A stretch of 64,000 bases of DNA from Wolfiporia cocos (GCA_029448655.1 JACCLO010000007.1:1-64000), one strand, 5' to 3'; counted from the first letter of the stretch, positions 22,802 to 34,595 are shown. Notes: generated by a model from the sequence alone, not told the origin. Translations and numbers: made by a program.

Positions 22802-23356
22802 GGCTCGCACCTGGAAGGAGGGCGTGCACAGGGGTGTATAAGGTCACGTGACAAGAGTTAGTTTGAACGGTATGTAGTGCTATTGTAGGTTGTAAGTCCT
22901 TCTATTGTTGTGTTAGGCTACGGATTAGCAAAGGTATTATGAAGTCGTAAGCAGCACCCATAAGCCATGTCTCTCGTACCTGGGGCGAGCCTGCGCGCAG
23001 GACTGCAATAGGTCACGTGACTTAATTGAGCCGTGCGTGTGGGCTCACCCTCAGTACGAGAAATAATTTTCTAGTTGCCTCATATCTGGATTGATATTTC
23101 TCGCACCTGGGGCGAGCCGGCGCGCAGGGCTCAATGAAGTCACGTGACCTATTGTAGTCCTGCGCGCGGGCTCGCCCCAGGTATGAGAGACACGGCTTAT
23201 GGGTGCTGCTTACGACTTCATAATACCTTTGCTAATCCGTAGCCTAACACAACAATAGAAGGACTTACAACCTACAATAGCACTATATACCGTTCAAACT
23301 AACTCTCATCACGTGACCTTATACACCCCTGCGCGCGCACTCCTTCCAGGTGCAAG
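22802..23356. repeat. 555-bp near-perfect palindrome with nested CACGTG palindromes
   Basis: Two arms of about 265 bp (22,802-23,066 and 23,092-23,356) are reverse complements around a 25-bp centre near 23,079. The outer parts match at roughly 97 percent by eye. Each arm holds smaller palindromes centred on CACGTG (22,845, 23,014, 23,141, 23,310) and bordered by gcacctggggcgagcc / ggctcgccccaggt. A single strand could fold into a cruciform with secondary hairpins. No coding frame. Related single palindromes occur at 28.5-30.8 kb. Confidence 0.93.
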
Positions 23357-23690
23357 AATTCTTGCCCATGGACCTAGACTTCTTTATGTTGCTGTTAGCT
23401 GTTTCAAAACAAACCTGACTTGATACATGTGCTAATGAACTTGTGAGGTCCCATTGGCCGTCTACAAGTTGAATGCTTCACATGGAAGCTGCCGACTTGG
23501 TTCTAGCAGCATGGCCTAGAAAGACAGAAAGATAGGATATGGGCCACAGGACAATTCACCATAACACTTGGATAGGAAGACCTGAATGCAAAGGCTTAAG
23601 GGCTGCAGGTTTAAACCCCAGCATGTGCTGGGGCTTTCATTCTATTGTGTACGATTGTTATACAAGTACAGATTTCAAGCGAGAATACAT
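23357..23690. other. no gene seen; one strong short hairpin
   Basis: Spacer between the palindrome and the 3' end of the helicase relic. It contains the hairpin CCCCAGCA-tg-TGCTGGGG (23,617-23,634) followed by a short T-rich run. Whether this is a 3'-end signal or chance is not known. Confidence 0.35.
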
Positions 23691-26600
23691 GGAGGCCCCC
23701 AGCTACTTACGACGGGACGATCTGATGATCCTCTTTTCTCCAGGCGGTGGCTGCAGACCCCTCAGCCCCTTCCTGTCCTTGCCCTTGCCCTTCTTGTTCT
23801 TTCCCTTGTCCTGTGGCTCCTCGTCGTCCTCGATCGCATCTGGCAATTGTGCCTCAGTCTCGTCGCAACGACGACACTTGTCAGGATTGCTGAGGCCAGC
23901 GTTGACAGGATGGCCCTTGCGCTTGTCTCCAGTGGAGGGACCAGGGCTTCCATTGCGGGATCCTGATGAGATGATGTAGTCAGAAAAGGGTGGAAAGCCA
24001 ATGTAAATTACTTACCAGGGGGAGTCATCAAGGGGCTTGCGTTAGCAGGATCCACGATCAGCGCAGGCTGAGCGGGGGTAGGTGGGGGGTCCTGAGTGGA
24101 CGAGGTGTGCGGGGAGTCCTCAGTGGGTGGGGCGGGTTGGGCGGGCGAGGGGTCCTGAGCGGAGAAGGCAGGTGGGAAGTCCTCAGCGGGCGGGGTGGGC
24201 TGAGCGGGCTGCTGGATGGGAGTCGATACTGACGGCACTTCCGTTGCGCCAACTGACCCGACACCGGATCCAGACGTGACCGGCGCGTCTTGCTCTGCTG
24301 CCACCATCGACGCCGTCTTCTTTGTCCGACGTGGCTTGGGCTTGGGCTTGGGAGTGCCGCCTTCACCTTCGCCTTGGCCTTCCTTTGCCTTGTGAGACTT
24401 CTTTGGGACGATGTCCGGCAGCTCGATTGCGGCCTCGCTGCACTGAACATCTTCCTCCCATCCGGCAAACAGTGTGCCTGTTGGAAGGACGACATCAGCT
24501 TGGTGGACAATGGAGAATGGGAGGACAAGACTTATGGAGCGTGCTGCTTGCACTGTTGAACGCCTGCTGCATGTATCCCTTTTCGAACGAAATGTTATTC
24601 AGGAACACATCGGGTGTTCCTGCCACGATCAGCCTGTACACCTCCACCAGCTTGCTCTGGGGGTGACACCAAACCCTACCGATGAGCTGCGCATCTTCCT
24701 GTGCCGACCAGAGTGTGTCCTGTAAGATGACGGAAAGGTATCGTGTTAGCCCAAGAGCGCAATCGAGCAAACAGGCCACTTACGACGATGATGAGGATGT
24801 TCGTGAACGTGATGTTCAACCCCACCGCACCCACACCCAACATGACGAGGACCCGCGCATCCTCGCGTGTCGTATCCCGGAATGCCTTGAGCGTCTTCAC
24901 GCGGTCCTTCAGCGGGTCTATCCCAGTCAGCGTCATGAACTTAATGCTGCTGCCCTCCAGGAACTGTAGGAGTTAGGTCAGGAGTCATCAGCCATTGACA
25001 GATGACATGACACAATGTGGGGGAACAGGCTCACCTCAGACAAGACCGAAAGGTTGGACGGGAAGGCTATAAAGACGACGATCTTGTCCGCATCCGCGTT
25101 CAGCACATGGTCTCCCATAGGCACCTGTACGGGGAACAGCTTCTTCTCCTCGTCGACGTATGCCATCGGAAGCGCATTGTCCGAGGCGAGATGGTGCTTC
25201 AGGATGGTGACGAGGGCATCGATCTTGCTGGAGATGGGCAGTCCGCCCTCCAAGTAGTCCGCCGACGAGTTGCATGCTGGGTGGGTCAATGTCCTGCGGA
25301 CGTTCAGGTAAAAGTTCTGTTGCTGACGGTCAGCAATCATGTCCAAAGCGACTTGTAATTGCACTGTACACTCACCTTCGTCTTCACGGAGAAGAGATCG
25401 CCTGCTTCGTCTCCCCCATCATTGTCACTGATGAGCTCCTTCGCGACTTGGTCGAGAGCGGCGTCCTCGAAGCTGAACAGCGGCCGGATGATGAGATGCT
25501 CCCTGTAGGGCACCAGCCCTGAGATGGGATTGCCCTCCCAGTCCTTGGACTTGAGCGTGCGGCGGATGATGTGTCCGCGGAACGCGATCCGCATCTCCTC
25601 CATCCATTCGCCCACCGCCATCATATATTCTGATGAGATGGAGAGGCTTTGGCCATGGGAGATCCACATGAGGATCTCCTCTGCTCTCCCGGACTCCTTC
25701 ATCCGCCGACAGTCGCACCGCAAGTGGGACGCGAGCTCGCAATCTATCTTGCATCGCTGCTCGACGTTGTCGGGGCCGCATCCAGGTACCCCGATGATGT
25801 ACCCTAGTGACCAAATGTCCTGAGGGGGAGGAAGACGTCAGCATCTACCATTAGCCAGCCAAACAACAGTTAGCAACGTGCTTACCATCGGCCCAGACAG
25901 CAGCGGCGTCGCTGTCATCCCGACGACGATCCTGCCTTGCATCGCGTCCGCAGCTGACCGTGTGCGGCAAACATCCTCGACACTGACCTCGCGATGTGGA
26001 TCTTGTCGATGAAGATGGCACCGACCATCTGCCCGTAGATTGTGTTGGGCACCATGTCACGCTTGATGGCCTTGATGAATGGCCGGTACATGTTCTGGAC
26101 GTCGAAGATTCCCCCCGCGTCCGATTTGATGGCCTGCAAGATGTGGCTTCAGCGTCGCTTCCATGGAACAGAGCAGCGCTTCACTCACATTGTGGGTGGC
26201 GAGTATGATGCGCCTGCACGCTTGCTGTTGCTGAGACCTCGCCATGACCTCCTTCCAGAACCCCGCGCAGTTGGGGTAATTGCCAATGTACGGGTACAGG
26301 TCGAATTGTCCAAATTGCAGATAGTGCTTGATCTCATCTGTCCACTGCTGGAGCAGGCCAGGGGGACAGACGATGACGGCAGGCCCGTCGGGGAGGTTCT
26401 CGTCATGCTCTTCGCTCTCTGAAAAACGCGCATTCAGCATCACAAGGGATGAGGCCCAAGAAATGAGTGAAATGGAGCTGCTTACCGAACATTCCTGGGA
26501 ACCTCTTGTGTTGCTCTCAATGTTCACGATAGTAAACACGCAGGGCGATGAACATCACCGCCTGCATCGTCTTCCCAACCCCGACTTCGTCGGTCAGCAG

Positions 26601-28008
26601 CACTGGCTTACCCTCCATCGCGCACCGCATCATCTTCAGCACGCCGACGTATTGGTGCCAGCGTGGGTTGAGCGGCAGCGCCGTCTCTGCCTTCAACGCC
26701 TTCTGCCCCTCTGCTGTCCACGGGTCATGCCCATCCGGATCCTCCATCCCGTTGAAACACGGGAATGGCCCCTCCGGAAGTCCCAGTGCCACCTTCACCT
26801 CCTCGAGGCTCATCCCCATGTACTCCTCCGTCCCTGATTCCCAGTCGTCGACCGTGGGCAGGATTCTGAAATCCTTCTCCACGATGTCCTTCTCCACGAT
26901 GTCCTCGTCCTCGTCTTCCGCATGGATCTGCTGAAGCAGATCCTTCAGCTCAGCCTCCACCCGCGATATCGTCTGCCGGTCCGGCAGCTGCTCGAGCGCG
27001 ATGCGCAGCTGCCGGGGGAGTTCTGTGGGCCATCTCCATTCAGTATCTGCCTTGAACGTGAATACAAATGGCACTTACGACTTCTGTCCACCTCTGATTT
27101 GCTCAGCATATTCTTCAAAAGCTTCTCCCACTTCGCACATGTCGCCTCCGATTCTGGCTCCTTGTACCGCTTCATCAGCGGCACCAGCTGGCGCACCGAC
27201 TTCAACAGCCGTGTAAGGTGCCTTTGAGGCTGTGTCATGTTTGGATCTTCCGATATTTCTGTAAATAGACAAATAGACATGGTTGATGGTCAGAACTGCA
27301 ATCTGAGTCCATGTTGTAGAAACCACTTACTTGCTAGGGCCTCTTTGCATTCCTTGATCATCCTCCGCATGTTCTTGTAGTCGTCTTTGACCTTGTGTTT
27401 GTATCGATCCCACGCGATCACCAGCTCCGCATGCACAAATGCACGGACATCCTTTTTCATCCATTCACGCTGCTCGTCGACGTTGAACGCGTTGTTACCG
27501 AATATCTGTCTGGCTAGTTGTTTCTCCACGTCGTCCAGCGGGACTTCCGACATCGATGGGATCTGACATCCCCCGACTGTCAGCGCTCGCAGATGCGAAC
27601 CAAAAAGCCACCACTTACATCTGCCTGGCCCGCCTGGTTCACCAGCTTCTCAAGACTGAGCCCCACGTCTGCTACTGCTGTGTTGATCGTCTGCTTGAGG
27701 CCCCAGTCCTTCAATGTGTTGTTGACCCACTTCTCCCATAGCTTGATCCCCGCCCCGTCGTTGGTCTTCCGGGCATTCATCAAGTTCACTGGCCGCTTGT
27801 CGTACGGCCACTCTCGATACTTGTCAATGAATGCCATCACCTTCTGATACGTCTCGTCCGACCAAACTGCTGGTGCCGCCGCCTGATCCTCCTTGAACCA
27901 CTCCATCCCATCCGTGTATGCCTGAAATCCAGGCCATCTCCACACCTCCTCCCCCGACACGTACAGGTCCAGCATTGCACACTTTTGCGATCGCTTCGGC
28001 ATCTTCAA
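23690..28008 (-). pseudogene. SNF2-like helicase, multi-exon, inactivated
   Basis: The minus-strand gene starts at ATG near 28,002 (MPKRSQKCAMLDLYVSG) and has at least eight exons with short GT-AG introns (for example gtaagtgg...ttacag near 27,320-27,250). Helicase signatures in order: RWHQYVGVLKMM, Walker A LLTDEVGVGKTMQAVMF (26,540-26,600), VIVCPPGLLQQWTDEIKHYL (motif Ia), FIDKIH in place of DEAH (about 26,000), VGMTATPLLSGPMDIWSLG (motif III), ARVLVMLGVGAVGLN (motif V) and QLIGRVWCHPQSK (motif VI). A Pro/Ala-rich low-complexity tail with Lys-rich stretches ends the protein. Lesions: TGA at 26,517-26,519 right after the Walker A exon, Glu-to-Lys in motif II, and Cys where motif VI normally has Arg. 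An intact relative would be a DNA-dependent ATPase that remodels chromatin or translocates on DNA. It lies convergent to the gene at 17.9-22.4 kb. Confidence 0.85.
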
Positions 28009-28359
28009 ATCAAAATTAAAATCAAGAGAAATTGGTCGATGATGGTTGAGAGAGGCCAGTGGGGCAGAGTGGGGTCGAAGTGAGCGATTTGGACTAAGGG
28101 GGGTGATGGCTGTCAGTCTTATACGGCCTCAGCCATGCGCATGCCTTTGCGATGGCAGATAGAAGGCGACCCAGACGGCAACAAAGAAGGCGATGGATGC
28201 CTGATAGACGACCTTCACGGCAACACGAAGGCCATGCCATCATCTTCATCTCCGTGTGCGGTAACAGAAGCTGCACAAGCTTCCAGAAGCAGAAGCTGCC
28301 CGAGAAATGGGCGGTGAGTGCCTTTCATTTTCCAATAGAAGGCACATCTAGAAAGCGTG

Positions 28360-28440
28360 TCTGTCTATGTGTTCGTTGTTATGTGTTCGTTGTTATTATG
28401 CATTCGTTGTTATATATATGTGTGTTCGTTGTTTCATTGT
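28360..28440. repeat. minisatellite, unit tgttcgttgttat
   Basis: Four imperfect copies of a 13-15-base phrase (gtgttcgttgttat, gtgttcgttgttatta, gcattcgttgttata, gtgttcgttgttt) lie between the helicase start and the palindrome array. No gene was seen in 28,009-28,490. Confidence 0.65.
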
Positions 28441-28494
28441 CAGGGTTATTTAGTTCGTCAACCACTACAGCCACTAGGCAGTGGGTCAAATAGA

Positions 28495-30779
28495 TCGATA
28501 TAGTTTGGTGAATGCTCGTATGTCCCAGTTCGCACCAGGTGCGAGCCCACACGCAGAGCTGACTTAAGTCACGTGATCATATTGAGCCTTGCGCACGAGC
28601 TCGTACTAGGTACGAACGGGACGATATGAGCATTCACCGAACTATATCTTTATTCATCTATGTGAATCTATGTGAATCAACTATCTCTCTATGTATTTAT
28701 TTATTCACTGATTGACCGTCTAACGGCTTAAGAGTTTGTAAGTGTTTACAGACCTATGCTGCATCTCGCTCGCCCCAGGTGCGAGCCCACGCGCAGGGCT
28801 CAATCTGGTCACGTGACTATACTGAGTCTTGCACGCGGGCTCGTACTTGGTGCGAACGGGACGATATGAGCATTCACCGAACTATATCTTTATTCATCTA
28901 TGCGAATCTATGTGAATCAACTATCTCTCTATGTATTTATTTACTGATTGACCGTCTAACAGCTTACACAGGACATCAAGGCGCGATACCCCGAGCGTGT
29001 TTTGACGGGTTTCTGTAAATACACCATGCAATAACCCGGCAATACCCCAGGGAAGCGATATCCTGTCAATACCTCCTCGGATATTCTTATCTAATGCATC
29101 ATGTGACCACCATCACCCATATGCGCGACTTGAGACTTGCTTGAACGTGGACTTGTCCATTGACATTGACGATCAACCTTCATGCAGGCAAGCTTACCAC
29201 AGCCACCCTTACCCACCCTGCATATGCATGTTTTCTCAGCTCTGTTATAAGGCTTCACTTACTGACTTTGACACTCACCATTCGGTTGGACGTTCCAGAC
29301 TCCACGGTGAGGTTTAAAATTCACAATATCATAAGTAGTAATACCTCACAGCAAGGGTTATAATACAGAGTAAATGTGCAATCAAAACGTTGAACTCGTC
29401 CTTAGCGGACAGTCATTACGGTGCGCATCTCTCCATGTAATACCTCATTTCTGAATACATGTATGCTCCCAGATGGATGCTTGTCATCCTTATATCGGTC
29501 AGGTTGCTTGCTTTGGTATGTCCTCAATACTGTCTGAGATGCTACATTGTACACTAGCTCGATCACCCACAGAACCTGCACCCGCAACGTACGCTGATGC
29601 AGTCAACGTACTAGAGGGCTTGACATATGAGCTATCCGTTCCAGGTACATGCTGTTCCACTTTCCAGCCCCAACATGCCTGACTTCCGATGCGCGCTTTC
29701 ATTCACCGGACTGCATTTGCGCCGTAGCGACAAGATCGCACCGGTACGCCACACCCGATGCGCGCATTTCCAATATATTCGTTCACACTCTTGTAATGGT
29801 ATGATATTCCGTATATGCACTCTGCATATCGGCTCACATGCAAACTATCCCAGAGACCACTGGTAGCTGGGTATATGCGCGAATTTATAGTATGTTCTGT
29901 CGTCCTGAGATCATAAGCTGTCATCGTTGACTCTGTGTGTTATGTAATACAGATTGCAGCCTGGATACATTCGCTACTCGCCATGCTGGGCAATCCTAGT
30001 TTGCGGCTTGGCATTGCTTCGGTATGTAATAGTCATTGCAGAGTTGTCATAGCGCTAATTCTACTACGCTCAACAGTTGCAAAGCGGATTTTTGGATGTG
30101 AACACAACTGAGATCACAGACCACGATTGGTCAATGCTTCAGCATGGCGTCAGTAGTGTATCTATCTCTGCTTGTATTACATATACGTGTTTGCGCAATA
30201 TATCTTGGCATTTCTTGAATGTTTGTGACATCCTAAGCGGTGCCCTACCCCAGCGGCGGCGAGCCCAATTCAGGCCAGGGACGGTGCTTATCGGAGAGTG
30301 CCTAAGGGGTATCGCTGGATTATTGCATGTGCATGTGGACAAATCCATCGATACCCCGTGCAATACCCAGTGGGGGTATCGACGGTGTTTTGACAGGGTA
30401 TTTACAAATAACCTGTCAATACACCGTCAGGGTATTGCTCATGATGTGCTGTGTTAAGAGTTTGTAAGTATTTACAGACCTATTCTGCATCCCGCTCGCC
30501 CCAGGTGCGAGCCCGCGCGCAGGGCTCAATCTGGTCACGTGACTACACTGAGTCATGCACGCAGGCTCGTACTTGGTGCGAACGCGACGGCATGGGCATG
30601 GGCATTCACCCAACTATATCTACATCCATCAATATTCATATATGCAAGTCTATGTGAATCGACTATCTCTCTATGTATTTACTGATTGACCATCTAACAG
30701 CTTAAGTGTTTGTAAGTGTTTACAGACCTATGCTGCATCCCGCTCGCCCCAGGTGCAAGCCCGCGTGCAGGGCTCAATC
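28495..30779. repeat. tandem array (about 240-bp period) of CACGTG-centred palindromes
   Basis: Palindromes of about 95 bp sit at 28,527-28,622 (centre 28,570), 28,765-28,862 (centre 28,810) and 30,492-30,590 (centre 30,536). Half of a fourth lies at 30,742-30,779. Each reads cgctcgccccaggtgcgagc, gcgcgcagggctcaat, then gtcacgtgac, then the approximate reverse complement. Between them lies a common linker (gagcattcacc, atatctttattcatc, gattgaccgtctaac, gtgtttacagacctatgctg). After subtracting the 1,487-bp insertion and its 3-bp duplication the period is about 236-247 bp throughout. Confidence 0.88.
28967..30453. mobile_element. 1,487-bp TIR element with TTA duplication (PIF/Harbinger-like size of TSD)
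   Basis: The ends are imperfect inverted repeats (cacaggacatcaaggcgcga and, reversed, cacagcacatcatgagcaat) flanked by TTA (28,964-28,966 and 30,454-30,456). The paralogous repeat unit at 28,712-28,775 is an empty site, reading cggcttaagag with a single TTA. Subterminal regions carry many copies of GGTATCG/GGTATTG in both orientations, as expected for transposase-binding repeats. No transposase domain was recognised inside, so it is classed as non-autonomous. Confidence 0.85.
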
Positions 30780-31486
30780 TGTTACGGGTCGAATACCCGT
30801 TCGTATATTCGAGTCGCGAATATAGATTGTTCTTCTGCACGTAGGCATGTAGCCGTATGCAAGGCAAATACTCGTTAGATGCCTTCAAGTCCTAGATAGA
30901 GTTTCTAGGAGATCGGTTAATATCCAATACGCGTTAGAGGATATAATCTGTTCAGGTGCGAGTCCGATAGAATATAAGACTCGCCTAAGTCCGAGAAGTC
31001 AAGGTGCACTTCGAGGACTTAGTCGTTCAGGTGCTCGAGCGAGAAATACTGAGCGTAGTTTCCTACGTTTGAGAACGAGTATAAGACTTCTTGTTTGTAC
31101 AACAAGGTCGAGCTGAAGAGCCTCGACAGTAAATACATGAGTTTATATACTACGTTAGGTTTTAGGGGTCGGGCCTGTCCCAGATGTCACCGATACTATC
31201 TACGCTATAGTACCAAACGTTTGATGAGTATGTAGTGATATATCCGAGACGATAGATAGGAATGATGGCGGTTGAATGCCATCGATCAGCTAATAAACGA
31301 TGAACATGAAACGGGGCAGAGTTGGATCTGCCAAAGATGAAACGCGCCCTATAGACTAGTACAACTGGGGGTGCGCCCAGTAGAGTCACGAGTGGCCAGG
31401 GAGGTTGGTTGCGCAACAAGTCCCTGTATCGTATTCGCCCAGTAGTGAGTTCTGTTGATATTCGAAAAATCAAAATAACCGTAACA
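30780..31486. mobile_element. solo LTR of the TGTTACGG family, no target duplication
   Basis: Same family as 10,286-10,993 (TGTTACGGGTCGAATACCCG at the start, ACCGTAACA at the end; 707 bp). The flanks differ (caatc on the left, catct on the right). On the left it abuts a palindrome cut five bases before its CACGTG centre, and the other half of that palindrome is not on the right. Confidence 0.88.
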
Positions 31487-32264
31487 CATCTATCAAAATC
31501 GAGCGTGGGTTTTAGTCGTAGAAGACAGTCTCCTCAACGCAAATTTGTGAGTAGGTGAACTCGACGGAGGGTAATTGATCGCACAGTGTAGCTCAGACTG
31601 TTGTATGCAGCAAAGGAGTGGGCGTTCAACAATGCTGAACAGTTCACAATGAGGCGTTCAGTTTTGAGTACGTACTCGACACGATCAGACAGGTGATTAA
31701 CGAAGTCAAGTCCCGCACGTCAAAAGCGGTTCTAATGTTGATGAAAATCTTATTCATAGGGGAATCCGCATTTGCCACAAGCTGCTCCACTGGCTTGCCA
31801 TTTGGGGGAACACGGATGTCCAGGACAGGAGATTGATGAGCGTCAGTGCGTGCGCCGTATTTGCATTATGCAGCGTTCTGCCAACTTTCCAATATGTCAA
31901 TGCGCATCCGGGACCGGAATTTGTATACTAGTCGCATACACATCATGTCCATTGGTAATAAAGGAAAGTGAGAACGAGCACAATGTTGAGATGCCCATCC
32001 ATGTGCAAAGGCTGGCAGTACAATGCATGGGCGAAAGAAAGCGAGCATCCATCCATGGCTCCATGTTGAGCTGCCACTCCAGATACGAGCACAGACGGCC
32101 CATTGACCGCTACAGCGAGCAACCATGCCTTAGCATAGATATCGGTCCGTACGTGCGACCTGCGGAGTCAAGGGTAATCTGTTTGGTTGAGCTCACGTGC
32201 CATCAGAAAATAGCAAAAAACCTGGCACCGAAGGTTAACACAATACCTTACCAGCCTGGCAACA
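31487..32264. other. no certain gene; coding-like minus-strand fragments
   Basis: On the minus strand about 32,103-31,870 encodes a fragment starting MGRLCSYLEWQLNMEPWM. This resembles a C-terminal stretch seen in fungal cyclin-domain proteins, but only weakly. A second minus fragment near 31,845-31,740 reads LDIRVPPNGKPVEQLVANAD. Neither has a start, an end or clear splice context. Treat both as possible exon debris. Confidence 0.25.
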
Positions 32265-34143
32265 TGGGAGGCAATACTTGGAGGGCCAGCGAGCTCTTGT
32301 TTCTTAAAGCGCAATGGACCTCAAACACGGTACGCGAGATATATCGCAAGACAGCTTCTCTCAAGTCCTACTCAAACTTCATTTACGATAAATTTCTGGA
32401 GGAATTCGGCAAGGAGCCCTACGAGGAAGAGACTGATGCTGAGTTCCAGGCTTGACTAGCCCTGGCAAAATCTGCTGCGACTCGGGAAATGCAAACCAAA
32501 TGGCCTGCAGAAACGCGGGAAATGTGTGAAATGCGACTCAAGAAATTGTCTGATGTGCGTCCACATATTTTGTTCTTTAGACTCATGCCTCATTGCACCG
32601 TAAGCGCATCTATGGGTTCATGCATCACCATAGCCCTAACAAGGGCAAAGGAAAAGGCAGAAAAATCACCGAAGGAATGGCGCTGTTCGCAGAGCGACGG
32701 GACGTGTCAGCCTGGGATGTTTGGTGCAAGCATAAAGGTGCTCAGAAGAAAGCAGAACGAGAGTATTCCCGTGAAGTGTCCGATCACACTGAAGAAGGCA
32801 CGAGCGAGGTATCAGGGGGGGCTCAGTGGACGAAAGCTGCCATGGAGGAGTATGCTACCCTGAGCCATGAGGAAAAGGCCAGGTTACAAGAGGAGGCTGA
32901 TAGAGCCAACAAGGAGTGCAGAGAAGTGGAGTTCAACGGCAACAATGAATTCATACGCGCCGAGTAAGTTACGGTTCTTCATAACACATTCGAACTTAAT
33001 TGCAGACGATTTTGTGCGATATCTACATTACAGAAAGGTGAGAAACCTAGGTGGGATCCTGGCTAAATTGGCCAAGCAGATTGAGGAAGAATTAGGCTGG
33101 GTAGTGCTGTTCATGGCAGGCGGTGTGGACGAAATGGGGAACGTTAGTGATCTCATGTAAGTCTAAACCTGCGTCACGAAGGCTTTGCGCTAACCTCACA
33201 CTGGGACAAGCCACACGACGGCCAAGCAGTCCAATGGCAAAGACTTCATTACCCACCTTGCAGAACAGTTGCAGATTTCGCCGCTTCGGCTCGGTAATGA
33301 ATGGTTCAATTTCATAGAGGACATCTATGACCGTAGGACAGCTTTTCTAAAATGCTATGACACCAGCTAATGTTTTGACCAGCAGCTGTCAGCGTTCAGC
33401 GCACTGGCGAGGATAGAGGTCAGGAGAGTGGAGACACAACGAAAACGGTAGATTCGACAAAGGCTGGTGGAGATGGGGAGTTCAATAAAGGGAAGGACAC
33501 GATGACAACCCCTTGGGAGGTCGAAGACAGCGGTGAGGGCACCAGTAACATCAGCAGTGGTGCGTCCAACGTCACCAGTTCAGAGGGCGATATACTGCGG
33601 GGAGAGGGCGACGATGGTGGCAGGTTGGACGTGGCGATGGATGGAGGAGAGGCGCTGTGCGCTATCGACACGGCTTCCAGGCCGTCCACCGAGAACAGCC
33701 ACAGCACCGATGACATGGCTGATAGGACGGGCCAGAGGAAATTAGAAAGTGGTGGAGACGTACAGATGGCAGCTGGCGAAGCTAGCCAGGAGGGTCTACG
33801 TGCTTTTTCAGGTAGCCAGTGTGCCGGGGAAGCGGCGGTGAAGGCGAGTGGTTCGAGGGGCGCATTGGGCAAAGCGGCGCAGAAGAAATCGACATGGGGC
33901 AAGCGTGGGACCAATATCAGCGCAGAGCAAGTGACGGATACGATACCTATGATTGTGGGGAGAGGTGCGCGAGTGCGAAAGGTGTCTGCATGGGCGCTGG
34001 GGGATGATGGGTAAGGTTTTCGCATTGCTCCAATGAGATAGAAGTAATGGTTGTGTAAGATCACTTTGACAGCCGCTGTAGGACGAGTAGGAGGAAGAGC
34101 CACACTAAATCAGGGGAAACACAAGCGTGTCAAGTCAGATGAC
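32265..34143 (+). pseudogene. uncharacterised multi-exon gene with one in-frame TGA
   Basis: The first ATG in frame is at 32,265 (MGGNTWRASELLFLKAQWTS). Exon pieces follow at about 32,265-32,555, 32,584-32,966 (a Lys/Glu-rich stretch with WDVWCKHKGAQKKAEREYSR), 33,005-33,158 (ILAKLAKQIEEELGWVVLFM), 33,212-33,312 (TTAKQSNGKDFITHLAEQLQ), and a low-complexity Gly/Ser/Glu region to about 34,012 followed by a short last exon. Introns have GTAAGT and CAG borders. A TGA near 32,453 interrupts EFQA-stop-LALAKSAATRE, where coding clearly continues. The pattern resembles an unassigned Agaricomycete gene family. Function unknown. Confidence 0.5.
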
Positions 34144-34595
34144 AGGTATGTGAGGGCCATCTCTCGTTGACCGAGGGTCTAATGGTATGACAGCCTCATA
34201 AAATGGCACACCAGCATCAGCAAAAAAATAAAATGTACGCAGTGACCACAACATACATTCTAGCCAATGTAGTTTCAATTAAGTAGTGGCCGATGCAAGG
34301 AAACTATCCCGTCTGGGAGCCGAGCGTAGCAAATACTGAGCGTTTGAGGGATTCAATGAGCATGTGTGTGAGCATATGATCAGATCACAACCCAGAGGAA
34401 TAATTGATCTGGCTCTACATTCGTGCCGGGGCATTGTGCCGATCTCCAAAAACTGATCCCAAATTTTTTTGACACATGAGGTGTTGCTCACCCACGATCC
34501 TGCATGCTCACACCCACCCATCACCCTTTGTCGCCGGTAAACGCGATGGGGAAGTCAACATATTCCTCAGACCTAAAGAGCTTGTGTGCACAGGG

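Noticed and set aside
24008..24553. A separate Pro/Ala-rich gene on the minus strand
   Set aside because: It is in frame with, and immediately follows, the helicase C-terminal exon, so it is read as the low-complexity tail of that gene.
22802..30780. CRISPR-like array at the palindromes
   Set aside because: The repeats are about 95-bp palindromes with a conserved, not variable, linker in a eukaryotic chromosome; there are no spacers or cas genes.
687..32455. Reassignment of TGA to an amino acid in this organism
   Set aside because: Intact genes and the live-looking gypsy element use TGA as a normal terminator (gag ends in TGA), and the in-frame TGAs occur only in relics with other damage, so mutation is the simpler explanation.
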